Positions 8,874-17,435 of a DNA stretch of 64,000 nucleotides are shown here, in pieces. The notes below the pieces were generated by a model. The model was not told where the DNA came from. It saw only the letters and a program-made list of their open reading frames with translations, and searched no databases. A program made the position numbers and the translations under genes. The stretch is taken from positions 682,001-746,000 of the forward strand of contig JACJZJ010000002.1 in NCBI GenBank assembly GCA_020635675.1, read 5' to 3'. The DNA is from Flavobacteriales bacterium. GTDB lineage: Bacteria; Bacteroidota; Bacteroidia; Flavobacteriales_F; PHOS-HE28. Each line of letters opens with the position of its first letter. The stretch's first letter is position 1.

Positions 8874-8911
8874 CGCCTGCCAAATTAGGCCGCGGCGTGA
8901 AGGGCGGCTTC

Positions 8912-8919
8912 TATATTTG
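8912..8919 (+). promoter_or_regulatory. candidate -7 element for the SiaB-like gene
   Basis: TATATTTG matches the Bacteroidota -7 consensus TAnnTTTG exactly and lies 15 bases before the ATG at 8935. No good TTTG -33 element is seen at the usual spacing, so it is tentative. Confidence 0.4.
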
Positions 8920-8934
8920 AACGGATCCGGTGGG

Positions 8935-9984
8935 ATGGAGATCGGACATGCCCATACGCTCTTCCAACTGCCGGAGGAGCAGCGCACATGCTTTCTGTTC
9001 CGGGGCGACCTGGAGGACCCCCATACGGCGCGGCTGATCGACCTGGGGGAGGCGCTGGCCTGGCAGCTGGGTGGCACCGCGGTGCGCAAAGGCAAGCTGG
9101 CCTTCGTGATGGTGGAGGCCTACCAGAACATCGTGCGCCACCGGCCGACGGGCCCGACCGGCGCCGATCCCCGGGAGAAGAGCTGTTTCATGTTGTTCAT
9201 GGACGACCTGGGCGCGCAGGTGGTGGCGGTGAACCCCATGCCCGATAGCGACGTGGCGGGCCTGGAGCAGGCGCTGCACGAGATCGAGGGCAAGAACGGC
9301 GAGCAGCTCAAGGGCATGTTCCTGGAAGGATTGCGTGCCAGCGGACCGACGCGCAAAGGTGGGGCCGGCCTTGGCCTGATCGAAATGGCCCGCCGCTCCG
9401 GTCACCCGTTGCTCCACGCCATGGACCCGCTGGGCAAGGGGCTGTCGCGCTTCATGCTCCAAGTGGGGCTCGGCGATCCGCGCGCATCGCGCTCCCTCAG
9501 CACCGCGCGGTGGTTGCAGGAGCTGGCGGAGAAGGAAGGCCTGCGCCTGATGTACCGCGGGCCGTCGCTGCCGGCGGTGCTCGAGGCGGTGATGGGGATC
9601 GTGCAGCATATGGACGCGGACGTGCGCCGGGGCGAGGACCGCAGACGGACCTTCCTGGCCATCACCCAGTTCTTCGAGGACATGGACATCGCTGCGGACG
9701 AACCGGTGCTCTTCGCCCTGTCCAAGGGACCGGACGGTGAGCGGATGACCCTGGGTTGCGAGCGCCCATCGGCCCGGGCCCGGGAGCTGTTGCAGGAACT
9801 CGACCGCCTGCACGGCCTTTCACCGATCGGCATGCGCGCGCACTACCGCGCGCTCATCGCCCGTGCCGGTGGTCGGGGCGCGGGCGCTGCGGAGCTGGTG
9901 CAGCGTGGACGGGAGGGCGTCGGGGTCGACCTCCGGGAGCTTTCCGGTGATCGGACGTTCATCGCCCTGCAGGTGCTGATCTGA
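8935..9984 (+). CDS. SiaB-like (DUF6272-type) regulatory protein
   Basis: This 349-residue soluble protein has an N-terminal half resembling the SiaB/DUF6272 family of histidine-kinase-like ATPases. The N-box-like EAYQNIVRH is at 61-69 and a glycine-rich G-box KGGAGLGLIEMARRS at 141-155. The C-terminal half (about 170-349) has a weaker, similar alpha/beta pattern and may be a second, degenerate copy of the module. SiaB-type proteins work in phosphorylation-switch pathways that control c-di-GMP, aggregation or biofilm, often with SiaC. No SiaC or SiaA homologue is adjacent here. The ATG at 8935 is 61 bases from the divergent ppk1 start. The role is inferred from family likeness. Confidence 0.65.
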   Translation: MEIGHAHTLFQLPEEQRTCFLFRGDLEDPHTARLIDLGEALAWQLGGTAVRKGKLAFVMVEAYQNIVRHRPTGPTGADPREKSCFMLFMDDLGAQVVAVNPMPDSDVAGLEQALHEIEGKNGEQLKGMFLEGLRASGPTRKGGAGLGLIEMARRSGHPLLHAMDPLGKGLSRFMLQVGLGDPRASRSLSTARWLQELAEKEGLRLMYRGPSLPAVLEAVMGIVQHMDADVRRGEDRRRTFLAITQFFEDMDIAADEPVLFALSKGPDGERMTLGCERPSARARELLQELDRLHGLSPIGMRAHYRALIARAGGRGAGAAELVQRGREGVGVDLRELSGDRTFIALQVLI

Positions 9985-10061
9985 GCATCGGTCGACATGG
10001 CCGTCGCATTGGCACAATTTTCGGTCGTGCGAAGCGGTTCTTCCCATAGACCACTTGGAAG

Positions 10062-10214
10062 ATGGAACGTGCGATCATTTTTCTTCAGGACCTCTTCGCC
10101 CGGTTCGAGAACTGGTTCGACCGGCGATTCGGTTGGTTCTTCACCAACGGGATGAAGGTGGACCGGCACAAGGACCCGCTCAGCGCATCACACAGACGTT
10201 CTTCGCCTCGGTGA
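10062..10214 (+). CDS. small protein with RFGWFFTNGMK motif
   Basis: A 50-codon frame opens with ATG at 10062 (GGAAG just upstream) and ends at 10214. The core reads LFARFENWFDRRFGWFFTNGMK and is rich in Trp, Phe and Arg, which argues for an amphipathic or membrane-surface peptide. I recall similar short Bacteroidota proteins ending in RFGWFFTNG, but cannot check this here. The last 35 bases overlap, antisense, the 3' end of the aldehyde dehydrogenase gene. It lies 78 bases after the SiaB-like gene and might be its operon partner. Confidence 0.6.
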   Translation: MERAIIFLQDLFARFENWFDRRFGWFFTNGMKVDRHKDPLSASHRRSSPR

Positions 10215-11622
10215 AGAACTTGAGCGCCTCCCAGCCGCCCTCGCGACCCACGCCACTCTGCTTCACTCCGCCGAAGGGCGTGCGCAGGTCGCGCTCCATC
10301 CAGCAGTTCACCCAGACGATGCCGCTGTGCAGCGCATCGGCCACGCGGTGCGCGCGCTTCAGGTCGTTGGTCCACACCACCGCCGCCAGCCCATAGGGCG
10401 TGCTGTTGGCGGAGGCCAGGGCCTCCTCTTCGGAATCGAAGGGCTGGAGCGTGACCACCGGTCCGAAGATCTCCTCCTGGTTGGTGCGGCATTGCGCGCC
10501 GAGGCCTTCGATCACCGTGGGTGCCACGTACCAGCCGTTGGCCAGGTCCCCGTCCCGCATCACGCGTTCACCGCCGCAGAGCACGCGTCCGCCCTCTTCA
10601 CGGGCGAGCTTCACGTAGGCGAGCACCTTCTCCATGTGCGCCTCGGATACCAATGCACCGAGGTCCGTACCGGGGTCGTTGGGGTCGCCCACGCGCAGGG
10701 CCTTCACACGGTCCACGAAGGCATCCCGGAATTCCGCGTAGTAGGAACGCTCCACCAGGATGCGTGACCCGCAAAGGCAGATCTCGCCCTGGTTGCGGAA
10801 GGAGGACCGCACGGTGGTGGCGAGCGCCTCCTCGCGGTCGCTGTCGGCGAATAGGAGCACGGGGTTCTTGCCACCGAGCTCGAGGCTCAGCTTCTTGAAC
10901 ATCGGGGCCGCGGTCCGCGCGATCTCCGCCCCGGTACGCGTACCGCCGGTGAAGGAGATGGCGGGGATGTCCGGATCGGCCGTGATGGCCGCGCCCACCT
11001 TGGGGCCAAGCCCGTGCACGATGTTCAACACGCCGGGAGGGAATCCTTCCTCGATGCACACCTGAGCGAGCAGAAAAGCGGTGTAGGGTGTGATCTCCGA
11101 AGGCTTGGCCACCACCGTGCATCCACTGGCCAGCGCCGGTGCGATCTTCCAGGTGAAGAGGTACAGGGGCAGGTTCCACGGGCTGATGCAACCGGCAACG
11201 CCGACGGGTGTGCGCACGGTGTAATTGATCGCTACATCATCGGTGAGGTGCGCCTCGGTGTGTTGGTGCAGGATGGCCGTGGCGAAGAAGCGCAGGTTGG
11301 CCACGGCGCGCGGGATGTCGACCTCGCGGGCCAGATGCACGGGTTTGCCATTGTCCTGCGACTCGGCCTTCGCGAAACGTTCCAGGTCGTGTTCGATCCG
11401 GTCGGCCACACGAAGCATCGCCCGGCTGCGGCCCTGTGCGCCCAAAGCCCACCATTCCTTCTGCGCGGCCTTGGCGGCCCTCACGGCCTCCGCCACGTCG
11501 GTCGCGTCGCTGTCCGGCACCCTAGCGAACACCATCCCGGTGGCGGGTGCATGATCATCGAGCCATTGGTCGCCGGAGGGGGGCACGAGCCGCCCGTCGA
11601 TGTAGTTCAGGATCCGTTCCAT
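10180..11622 (-). CDS. ALDH8-type aldehyde dehydrogenase (probable 2-aminomuconate semialdehyde dehydrogenase)
   Basis: This 480-residue NAD(P)-dependent aldehyde dehydrogenase has the family motifs ISPWNLP (Asn150), LELGGKN (Glu248) and the catalytic cysteine in GEICLCG (Cys282). The C-terminal WMERDLRTPFGGVKQSG segment is characteristic of the ALDH8/hydroxymuconic-semialdehyde dehydrogenase group. Because genes for 3-hydroxyanthranilate dioxygenase and ACMSD lie about 10 kb away, the likely substrate is 2-aminomuconate 6-semialdehyde, the product of ACMSD. This continues the kynurenine route toward 2-aminomuconate. TAACTTGG upstream resembles a -7 element. The substrate assignment is inference from the group and context. 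Confidence 0.82.
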   Translation of the reverse strand: MERILNYIDGRLVPPSGDQWLDDHAPATGMVFARVPDSDATDVAEAVRAAKAAQKEWWALGAQGRSRAMLRVADRIEHDLERFAKAESQDNGKPVHLAREVDIPRAVANLRFFATAILHQHTEAHLTDDVAINYTVRTPVGVAGCISPWNLPLYLFTWKIAPALASGCTVVAKPSEITPYTAFLLAQVCIEEGFPPGVLNIVHGLGPKVGAAITADPDIPAISFTGGTRTGAEIARTAAPMFKKLSLELGGKNPVLLFADSDREEALATTVRSSFRNQGEICLCGSRILVERSYYAEFRDAFVDRVKALRVGDPNDPGTDLGALVSEAHMEKVLAYVKLAREEGGRVLCGGERVMRDGDLANGWYVAPTVIEGLGAQCRTNQEEIFGPVVTLQPFDSEEEALASANSTPYGLAAVVWTNDLKRAHRVADALHSGIVWVNCWMERDLRTPFGGVKQSGVGREGGWEALKFFTEAKNVCVMR

Positions 11623-11673
11623 GGGAATCGCCGGCCAAGTTAGCGGCCGCGGGGGGCATGCCTCCGCACAACA

Positions 11674-11701
11674 GGAAGGCCCCCATTGCTGGAGGCCTTC
11701 C
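11674..11701 (-). terminator. hairpin after small exported-protein gene
   Basis: GGAAGGCCCCC (11674-11684) pairs with GGAGGCCTTCC (11691-11701), giving an 11-bp stem with one G-T pair and a 6-nt loop. It separates the 11731-12015 gene from the dehydrogenase start. There is no strong T-run. Confidence 0.55.
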
Positions 11702-11730
11702 GTCCCTTGTTGCGCTGTTCGTGAACGAAC

Positions 11731-12015
11731 CTACCGGGAACGGTCCGTGGTGTTCGGTGCCACGGTCATTCCATGGAACAGCAAATTGAGGTCGCCGGGT
11801 TCGATGGCACTGGGCCCTTCCCCCTCGACCGTGATGTTCTTCTTCCCCTTCGACTTCCTCGGGAAATCCCAGACCACCGCTTTGTCGTCCCCGGTGGCCG
11901 GACCTTTGGCGACCGCGATGGTGTGCTCCTGGCCGTCGTTCGCTTTCGTTTCCCGGGCCTGGGCGAAGGCACCGATGGTGCAGAGCAGGCCGATGAGGGT
12001 GAGCGTGGTGCGCAT
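11731..12015 (-). CDS. small exported hypothetical protein
   Basis: This 94-residue protein has a clear signal peptide (MRTTLTLIGLLCTIGAFAQA) and a short hydrophilic mature part containing KGKKNITVEGEG and LNLLFHGMTV. I do not recognise the family. A hairpin follows the gene, and the gene is divergent from the histidine kinase at 12144. It is probably periplasmic or outer-membrane associated. Confidence 0.6.
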   Translation of the reverse strand: MRTTLTLIGLLCTIGAFAQARETKANDGQEHTIAVAKGPATGDDKAVVWDFPRKSKGKKNITVEGEGPSAIEPGDLNLLFHGMTVAPNTTDRSR

Positions 12016-12143
12016 GGTGATGTGGGATCGGTGATGCGAACGTATGCGCGACCGGAGCGGACGGTTGTTGATCGTTCGCCAACGGCCGTTAAAGAAAGTT
12101 AAGTGGCCCTCTCGGGGCGCGGGCGCGCGGATATTTTCGGGCT

Positions 12144-13595
12144 GTGAACGAGCGCTTCATCATGGGCCTTTCCGTGGCCATTTCGATCGCGCTCGTGGGT
12201 CTGGTGCTCATCCAGGTGCAATGGATCAGGGATACCATGGCCCTGAAGGATGCGCAGTTCGCCCAGAGCGTGGACAACGCGTTGGTGGCGGTGAGCGATC
12301 GGATGGAACGGATCGAGAAGCTGGAGGGACTGCGTGAACATGAGACCGGCCGTGCGATCATGGAGCACATCGGAGGCCCGGCCCCGTCGGCAGCGGACAG
12401 TCTGTCCATCGCACGACCGTTGACCCTCGGTGTGCCGGACACCACGATGGTGCAGGGAGAGAGCGTGCTGGCCGAAATGGTGCATGGTTTCCTGTATGCG
12501 AACGCGTTCCGTTCCATGGACGAGCGGATCGATCCACGGCTGCTGGATTCCCTGATCACCGAGGAATTGGCGGCGCGCGGCATCACAGGTCCCCACCAGC
12601 AGGGCGTGTTCGATCCACGCGGCAGGGCGGTGCTCCTGCAGCCGGAGGAAGGAGCGGACACCACCGCCCTGCTGGCCTCCACGCATCGCGCACGCCTTTT
12701 CCGCACCGACCCGATCGGCAACGAGCATTTCCTGTACCTGCTGGTCCCTGGACAGGAAGGACAGATCTGGCGGAGCATGTCGCCCATGTTGATCATGTCG
12801 GTGGTGTTGCTGCTCGTGGTGGTGGTCGTGTTCATCATCATCATGCGCACCGTGTGGCGGCAGAAGCGGATCGGGGAGATCAAGAACGACCTGGTGAACA
12901 ACCTGACCCATGAACTGAAGACCCCGATCAGCACCATCGCGCTTGCGTGCGAGGCGTTGACGGACCCTTCGATGCCCAAGACCGATCAGCAGGTGCGCAC
13001 GTTCGTGGGCATGATCCGCGATGAGAACAAGCGGCTGGGCATCCTGGTGGAGAACGTGCTGCAGAGCGCGGTCGTGACCGGTGGCCAGATGCGCACGCGC
13101 ATGGTGGACCTCGACCTGCATGCGCTTTTGCAGGACGTGGTACGGAACAGTGAGATACAGGCCACGCGCCGGAACGGTCAGATCGAACTGGACCTCAAGG
13201 CCGACCTGCACCACCTGCAGGGCGATCGCATCCATCTGACGAACGTGTTCTACAACCTGATCGACAACGCGATCAAGTACACCGAACAGGAACCCCGGGT
13301 GCGCATCGGCACGCGCAGCGACGCCAGCAGCATCACGATCAGCGTGCGAGACAACGGCATCGGCATCCCGCGCAACGAACAGCAGCGCATCTTCGACAAG
13401 CTGTACCGTGTGCCCACGGGCAACATCCACAACGTGAAGGGCTTCGGCCTCGGCCTGAGCTATGTGCGCTCCGTGGTGGAGCGCCACGGCGGAACGATCC
13501 GCGTCGAGAGCGAACCCGGCCGCGGCAGCACCTTCATCATCACGATCCCCTTCGAACATGGAAGCTCCGATCCGGATACTGCTCGTCGAGGATGA
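12144..13595 (+). CDS. sensor histidine kinase
   Basis: This 483-residue membrane kinase has TM1 at about 7-25, a periplasmic sensor domain of about 185 residues, TM2 at about 213-234, then HisKA with the phospho-acceptor His256 in NNLTHELKTPI. HATPase boxes follow: N box (FYNLIDNAIKYT), G1 (RDNGIGIP) and G2 (GFGLGLSYV). The sensor domain is unrecognised. The start is GTG at 12144; an ATG at 12162 is an alternative. TATTTTCG just upstream resembles a -7 element. The response regulator gene overlaps its 3' end by 38 bases, so the two form one transcription unit and surely a cognate pair. Confidence 0.93.
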   Translation: MNERFIMGLSVAISIALVGLVLIQVQWIRDTMALKDAQFAQSVDNALVAVSDRMERIEKLEGLREHETGRAIMEHIGGPAPSAADSLSIARPLTLGVPDTTMVQGESVLAEMVHGFLYANAFRSMDERIDPRLLDSLITEELAARGITGPHQQGVFDPRGRAVLLQPEEGADTTALLASTHRARLFRTDPIGNEHFLYLLVPGQEGQIWRSMSPMLIMSVVLLLVVVVVFIIIMRTVWRQKRIGEIKNDLVNNLTHELKTPISTIALACEALTDPSMPKTDQQVRTFVGMIRDENKRLGILVENVLQSAVVTGGQMRTRMVDLDLHALLQDVVRNSEIQATRRNGQIELDLKADLHHLQGDRIHLTNVFYNLIDNAIKYTEQEPRVRIGTRSDASSITISVRDNGIGIPRNEQQRIFDKLYRVPTGNIHNVKGFGLGLSYVRSVVERHGGTIRVESEPGRGSTFIITIPFEHGSSDPDTARRG

Positions 13596-14262
13596 CCCCA
13601 ATCTGGGCGGCCTCCTCGCGGAATACCTCAAGGCGAAAGGGTATGCGGTGGAACACCGCGTGAACGGGAAGGAGGGGCTGGATGCCTACCACAAGGGTGG
13701 GTTCGATCTGCTCATGCTGGACGTAATGATGCCCGTGAAGGACGGTTTCACCTTGGCGCGCGAGATCCGCCGCACCGATCAGCGCACGCCGATCATCTTC
13801 CTCACGGCGAAAAGCATGAAGCAAGATACCATCAACGGGTTCCTCGCGGGCGCGGACGACTACCTGACCAAGCCGTTCAGCATGGAGGAGCTGCTGTTGC
13901 GCATCGGTGCGGTGCTGAAGCGCACGAAAGGCGTGGTTGCGGAACAGGAGGCGCCCCGCAGCTACACCATCGGAGGTTTCGAATTCGATGTGCGGAAGCA
14001 GGTATTGCGCAGGGACGAGGAGGAGCGGCGCCTGACGACCAAGGAATCGGAACTATTGCGGCTCCTGTGCCAGAACAAGAACGGCCTGATGGAAAGGCAC
14101 GCCGCCCTCCGGGAGATCTGGGGTGATGACAACTACTTCAATGGCCGCAGCATGGACGTCTACATCGCCAAGCTTCGCAAATACCTGAAGGAGGACCCGA
14201 ACGTGGAGATCATCAATATACATGGCCAGGGCTTTCGGCTCACCGAGCGGACCGAACAATAG
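13558..14262 (+). CDS. OmpR-family response regulator
   Basis: This 234-residue DNA-binding regulator pairs with the kinase encoded just upstream. The receiver domain spans about 4-120 with acidic pocket EDD (11-13), phosphorylated Asp55 (LMLDVMMP), Thr83 and Lys105 (TKPFS). A winged-helix effector domain occupies about 135-234 (LTTKESELLRLLCQNKNGLMER... and DVYIAKLRKYL). The start at 13558 overlaps the kinase gene by 38 bases. Targets cannot be seen; neighbouring envelope genes such as the TonB-like gene are possible but unproven. Confidence 0.94.
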   Translation: MEAPIRILLVEDDPNLGGLLAEYLKAKGYAVEHRVNGKEGLDAYHKGGFDLLMLDVMMPVKDGFTLAREIRRTDQRTPIIFLTAKSMKQDTINGFLAGADDYLTKPFSMEELLLRIGAVLKRTKGVVAEQEAPRSYTIGGFEFDVRKQVLRRDEEERRLTTKESELLRLLCQNKNGLMERHAALREIWGDDNYFNGRSMDVYIAKLRKYLKEDPNVEIINIHGQGFRLTERTEQ

Positions 14263-14303
14263 CCCCCCCGTCCGCAGCTGTTGTTCAGGAAAGCAACAGC
14301 GTC

Positions 14304-15029
14304 ATGATCCCACTACCGCATTCCTGGGCCGCTGCGCGGTCGAACCCCGTGCAGCGTTCGGCGCTTGGGGCCTTGGCCTCCTGCGCGATCGTGCTCGTCG
14401 CGCTCGAATGGAACTTCCCCGGGCCCTTGTACACAACCCCTGATCTGCCGACCATCTTGAGGCCTCTGGACATCGAGCCGCAATTGCGCGCCGTTATGCC
14501 GCTCGCGGTCAAGCCGCGCCCACCGGTCGTGGTGGCTCCGAGCTCCAGGGTGGTGGCGGCCGAGCCGGAACCCCGGCCGAGCGGGCAGGAGGTTCCGGGG
14601 CCGGTAGGGTCGGAAGGGGAGCCCGCTCCCGATTCGACAGCGACCGCAGTGGGCGGGAGCAGCGGAGGGTCCTCCCCGCTAGCACCGTACAACAAGCTCC
14701 CCGAAGTGCGCCCCTACTTCGCGGATGACTGCGGGGCATTGGTGGGGGTGGAGCGCGACCAGTGCACCTATGTCCGCATGCTGGCGCACGTGAGACGGCA
14801 TTTCCGTGTGCCGCATAGCGTGCGGTCCGACCTGGACACGCGCGTCGACTTCGTGGTGGATGCGCAGGGGCGCGTGACCAACGTGCAATGCACCCCTGCG
14901 GTCGCTTCGGATGTCCAGCGTGAGATCGAACGTGTCCTTCGGACGATGGACCGCCTGGAACCCGGCAGGCAGGGCGAGCTTGCGGTACCGGTCAACTACC
15001 GATTGCCTCTCGTCCTACGCGTCCGTTGA
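14304..15029 (+). CDS. TonB-like energy transducer
   Basis: This 241-residue protein has one N-terminal membrane helix (about 18-36), a proline-rich periplasmic linker (about 50-125) and a C-terminal TonB-type domain (about 145-241) with VDFVVDAQGRVTNVQC, the usual beta-strand signature. It would couple the proton motive force to outer-membrane receptors together with ExbB and ExbD, which are not in this window. The cysteines in the C-terminal domain (DDCG..., DQCTY, VQCTP) may form disulfides. It lies 41 bases after the response regulator gene. Confidence 0.75.
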   Translation: MIPLPHSWAAARSNPVQRSALGALASCAIVLVALEWNFPGPLYTTPDLPTILRPLDIEPQLRAVMPLAVKPRPPVVVAPSSRVVAAEPEPRPSGQEVPGPVGSEGEPAPDSTATAVGGSSGGSSPLAPYNKLPEVRPYFADDCGALVGVERDQCTYVRMLAHVRRHFRVPHSVRSDLDTRVDFVVDAQGRVTNVQCTPAVASDVQREIERVLRTMDRLEPGRQGELAVPVNYRLPLVLRVR

Positions 15030-15120
15030 GGGTGAGGGGCACCCCCCAGAGTTGGTGTTCCGGGAGAACCTCCCATATTTACGGATCCCGGGCCACCCCG
15101 GATCACCAACCCAAAACCCC

Positions 15121-16428
15121 ATGAAGGACGTTTACACCAGCTTGTTGACGGGAGCCCTGCTCTTCCCGTTCGGCACCATCCTGGCCCAATCGGGCATGCA
15201 AAAGGATGGCACCCTCCCCCTGCCCTGTGCGCACCACGTGGTGGCACAGCATGCTCCGGCCCTGCGCGGCACCGCGCCGGTCAATGATGAATGTGGTTCG
15301 GTCACGCCACAAAGCATGCCCATCGGTGGTTCCCTGACGTTCACCGGCAACAATACCGGTGCCACGCTGACCAACGATTACGAGGTGGGTTCGCAGTTGG
15401 AGGGCCTTGGCCACCCCTCGGTCTGGCATGCGTTCACGACCAATGACTGTACGAACCTGACCATTTCCTATTGCGGTTCCGATGCCGGTTTCGCAGGGAA
15501 CTTCTGGATCGTGATCTCCACGGCATGCCCCGCCGGCGATGCGTCGATGGTCTTCAATTCGAGCTACAACACCACCGAGTGCCCCGATGGGTCGCCCACG
15601 ATCCATTATTCGGCACTGCCCGCAGGTACCTACTACCTGCCCGTGCTGACCGATGAGGCGAATGGTGTGGCGGGCAACTACACGATCGTGGCCAGCACCA
15701 CGGCATGTGCCGCCCCGCCGGCCAACGACGAGTGTGCCGGTGCCATCCCCGTAACGCCGGGCAGCTGGTGCAACTTCGCCTACTTCACCTGTGATGGTGG
15801 AACGGAATCCCTGGCCGGCCTGACCTGCAACGGCTACACGGGAAATGCCAATGATGATGTCTGGTTCTCCTTCGTGGCGACGTCCAGCACCATGGCCATC
15901 GGGGCCCAGGGTACGGACGACGGCGATGGCAACAACAACACCGGCTATGACGCGGTGATCGAGCTGTTCTCGGGCACCTGCGGCAGCCTCACCTCCATGG
16001 ATTGTGCGGACGCCACGCTGGGCTCCGAGCCGGAGGAAGTGGTGGCCACCGGCCTGAACGTCGGGGAGACCTACTACGTGCGGGTCTATGATTGGTACGC
16101 CGGTTACCCGCCCATTCCGACCTTCGGCTTCTGCGTGGTGGATGGAGGCAGCATCAACCTTGGCCTTCACGATCAGGGCGCCACCCTGCCCTGGACCATC
16201 TATCCCAACCCGGGTACCGGTGCGTTCGACGTGCTGGATATGGGCTTGAACGGTCGCGTTGACGTGGATGTGTTCGACATGACCGGCCGTCGGATCATGG
16301 CCTCATCGTTCAACGCGACAGGCAGCGGTCAGCACCACCTGGACCTGGGCGCCCTGGCGAAGGGGACCTACGCGGTGGAGTTGACCAACTCGGGTGTGCG
16401 CACTCAGCAGCGTCTGGTGATCGACTGA
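15121..16428 (+). CDS. T9SS type A secreted protein with PPC-like domains
   Basis: This 435-residue secreted protein begins with a signal peptide (MKDVYTSLLTGALLFPFGTILAQ), which fixes the start at 15121. Two repeated beta domains of pre-peptidase C-terminal type begin with NDECG... and NDECAGAI..., each carrying paired cysteines and a GTYY(V/L) strand. The last 75 residues are a T9SS type A sorting domain (IYPNPGTGAFDV ... VDVFDMTGRRI ... LAKGTYAVEL). The protein should cross the outer membrane through the T9SS and be attached or released. Its role is unknown, perhaps adhesion or ligand binding. It is paralogous to the gene at 17436. Confidence 0.85.
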   Translation: MKDVYTSLLTGALLFPFGTILAQSGMQKDGTLPLPCAHHVVAQHAPALRGTAPVNDECGSVTPQSMPIGGSLTFTGNNTGATLTNDYEVGSQLEGLGHPSVWHAFTTNDCTNLTISYCGSDAGFAGNFWIVISTACPAGDASMVFNSSYNTTECPDGSPTIHYSALPAGTYYLPVLTDEANGVAGNYTIVASTTACAAPPANDECAGAIPVTPGSWCNFAYFTCDGGTESLAGLTCNGYTGNANDDVWFSFVATSSTMAIGAQGTDDGDGNNNTGYDAVIELFSGTCGSLTSMDCADATLGSEPEEVVATGLNVGETYYVRVYDWYAGYPPIPTFGFCVVDGGSINLGLHDQGATLPWTIYPNPGTGAFDVLDMGLNGRVDVDVFDMTGRRIMASSFNATGSGQHHLDLGALAKGTYAVELTNSGVRTQQRLVID

Positions 16429-16450
16429 TCGCAGCACGACCATCATTGGA

Positions 16451-16475
16451 AGGGGGTGCCAAGGGCACCCCTTTC
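16451..16475 (+). terminator. intrinsic terminator, possibly bidirectional
   Basis: GGGGTGCC-AAG-GGCACCCC (stem 16453-16460 with 16464-16471) is followed by TTTCTT. It lies between two convergent genes and can serve the plus-strand T9SS gene. Confidence 0.8.
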
Positions 16476-16491
16476 TTCATGGAGGTATGGG

Positions 16492-17280
16492 CTATAGACA
16501 ACCCGTCCGCCCGCCGTCCACGGGAAGGTTGATCCCATTGATGGATGCGGCGGCGGAGCTGGCCAGGAAAACGACCGCGTAGGCGATCTCCTCCGGCCGG
16601 GCGAAGCGTCCCGTGGGTATTTCATGCAGCATGCGCTGTTCAGCCTCCTCTGCGGGGATCCCATGTTTTCCTGCGTTGCGCTGGATGATCTGTTCCAGCC
16701 GGTCGGTGCGGGTCGCGCCGGGCAGCACGTTGTTGACGGTGATGCCGAAAGCACCCAGTTCGTTGGCAAGGGTCTTGGCCCAATTCGCCACGGCGCCGCG
16801 CAGGGTGTTGCTCACACCAAGGTTCGGCAACGGCTGCTTTACGCTTGTGCTGATCACGTTGATGATGCGCCCACGGCGGCGTTCCTTCATGCCGGGCACG
16901 AGGGTGCGCACAAGGGTCTGGTAGGCATACAGATGGCGGCGCATCGCCTGGTCGAACGCGGCGACATCCGCCTCGTGGAGCAGACCTGGCGCCGGGCCAC
17001 CCGAGTTGTTCACCAGGATGGATACAGGCGGTGTGGCCTTGGTGAGCACCTGGACCTTTCTGTCGAGGATATCGGTTTCCTCCATGTCAGCAGCAATGCC
17101 ATGGTGATGTTGGCCGGCTTCCGTCGGCAACGCGGCCACCGTATCGCGGACACGGTCGGGATCACGCGACAGCACGGTGACGGTGGCGCCTGCTGCGGCC
17201 AGTTCATGGGCCACGGCGCGTCCGATGCCCTGTGTCGCGCCGCACACCAGGGCGTGCTCGTTCATCAGTCCGATGTCCAT
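16492..17280 (-). CDS. SDR family oxidoreductase lacking the canonical YxxxK
   Basis: This 262-residue Rossmann-fold protein has the cofactor motif GATQGIG (14-20), NNSGG (91-95) and the catalytic-position Ser144. In place of the canonical Tyr-xxx-Lys it has Ser157-N-T-L-Arg161. That substitution occurs in a recognised subset of FabG-like SDRs with an SNxxR motif, so it is probably not a mutation, though the chemistry may differ. Its nearness to ALDH8, HaaO and ACMSD genes raises the possibility of a role in aromatic amino acid breakdown, but this is only context. A TACATTTG element lies 7 bases before the start codon. Confidence 0.85.
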   Translation of the reverse strand: MDIGLMNEHALVCGATQGIGRAVAHELAAAGATVTVLSRDPDRVRDTVAALPTEAGQHHHGIAADMEETDILDRKVQVLTKATPPVSILVNNSGGPAPGLLHEADVAAFDQAMRRHLYAYQTLVRTLVPGMKERRRGRIINVISTSVKQPLPNLGVSNTLRGAVANWAKTLANELGAFGITVNNVLPGATRTDRLEQIIQRNAGKHGIPAEEAEQRMLHEIPTGRFARPEEIAYAVVFLASSAAASINGINLPVDGGRTGCL

Positions 17281-17286
17281 GGAGGC

Positions 17287-17294
17287 CAAATGTA
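17287..17294 (-). promoter_or_regulatory. candidate -7 element for the SDR gene
   Basis: On the minus strand TACATTTG matches TAnnTTTG exactly. It is so close to the ATG at 17280 that transcription from it would give a very short leader. No clear -33 element is present. Confidence 0.4.
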
Positions 17295-17435
17295 GGCGGC
17301 TGCCGTTCGAGGGAACCGTGTCGGCCCGACCCGCTGAGGCGGGTACCAAGGGTGTGGAAAACTAGCAGACCCAGGACGGGCGCAGCCTTGCCCGCGGAGG
17401 ACATCTTTGCGGTCCTAACCTGCATTTGCTGCGAC

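Noticed and set aside
8874..9095. 74-residue N-terminal extension of the ppk1 gene
   Set aside because: It would overlap the divergent SiaB-like gene and is Ser/Arg-rich with no domain; the ATG at 8873 starts directly at the HD domain.
12099..13631. 510-codon frame antisense to the histidine kinase
   Set aside because: It is a composition artefact; the plus-strand kinase has all catalytic motifs and couples to the regulator.
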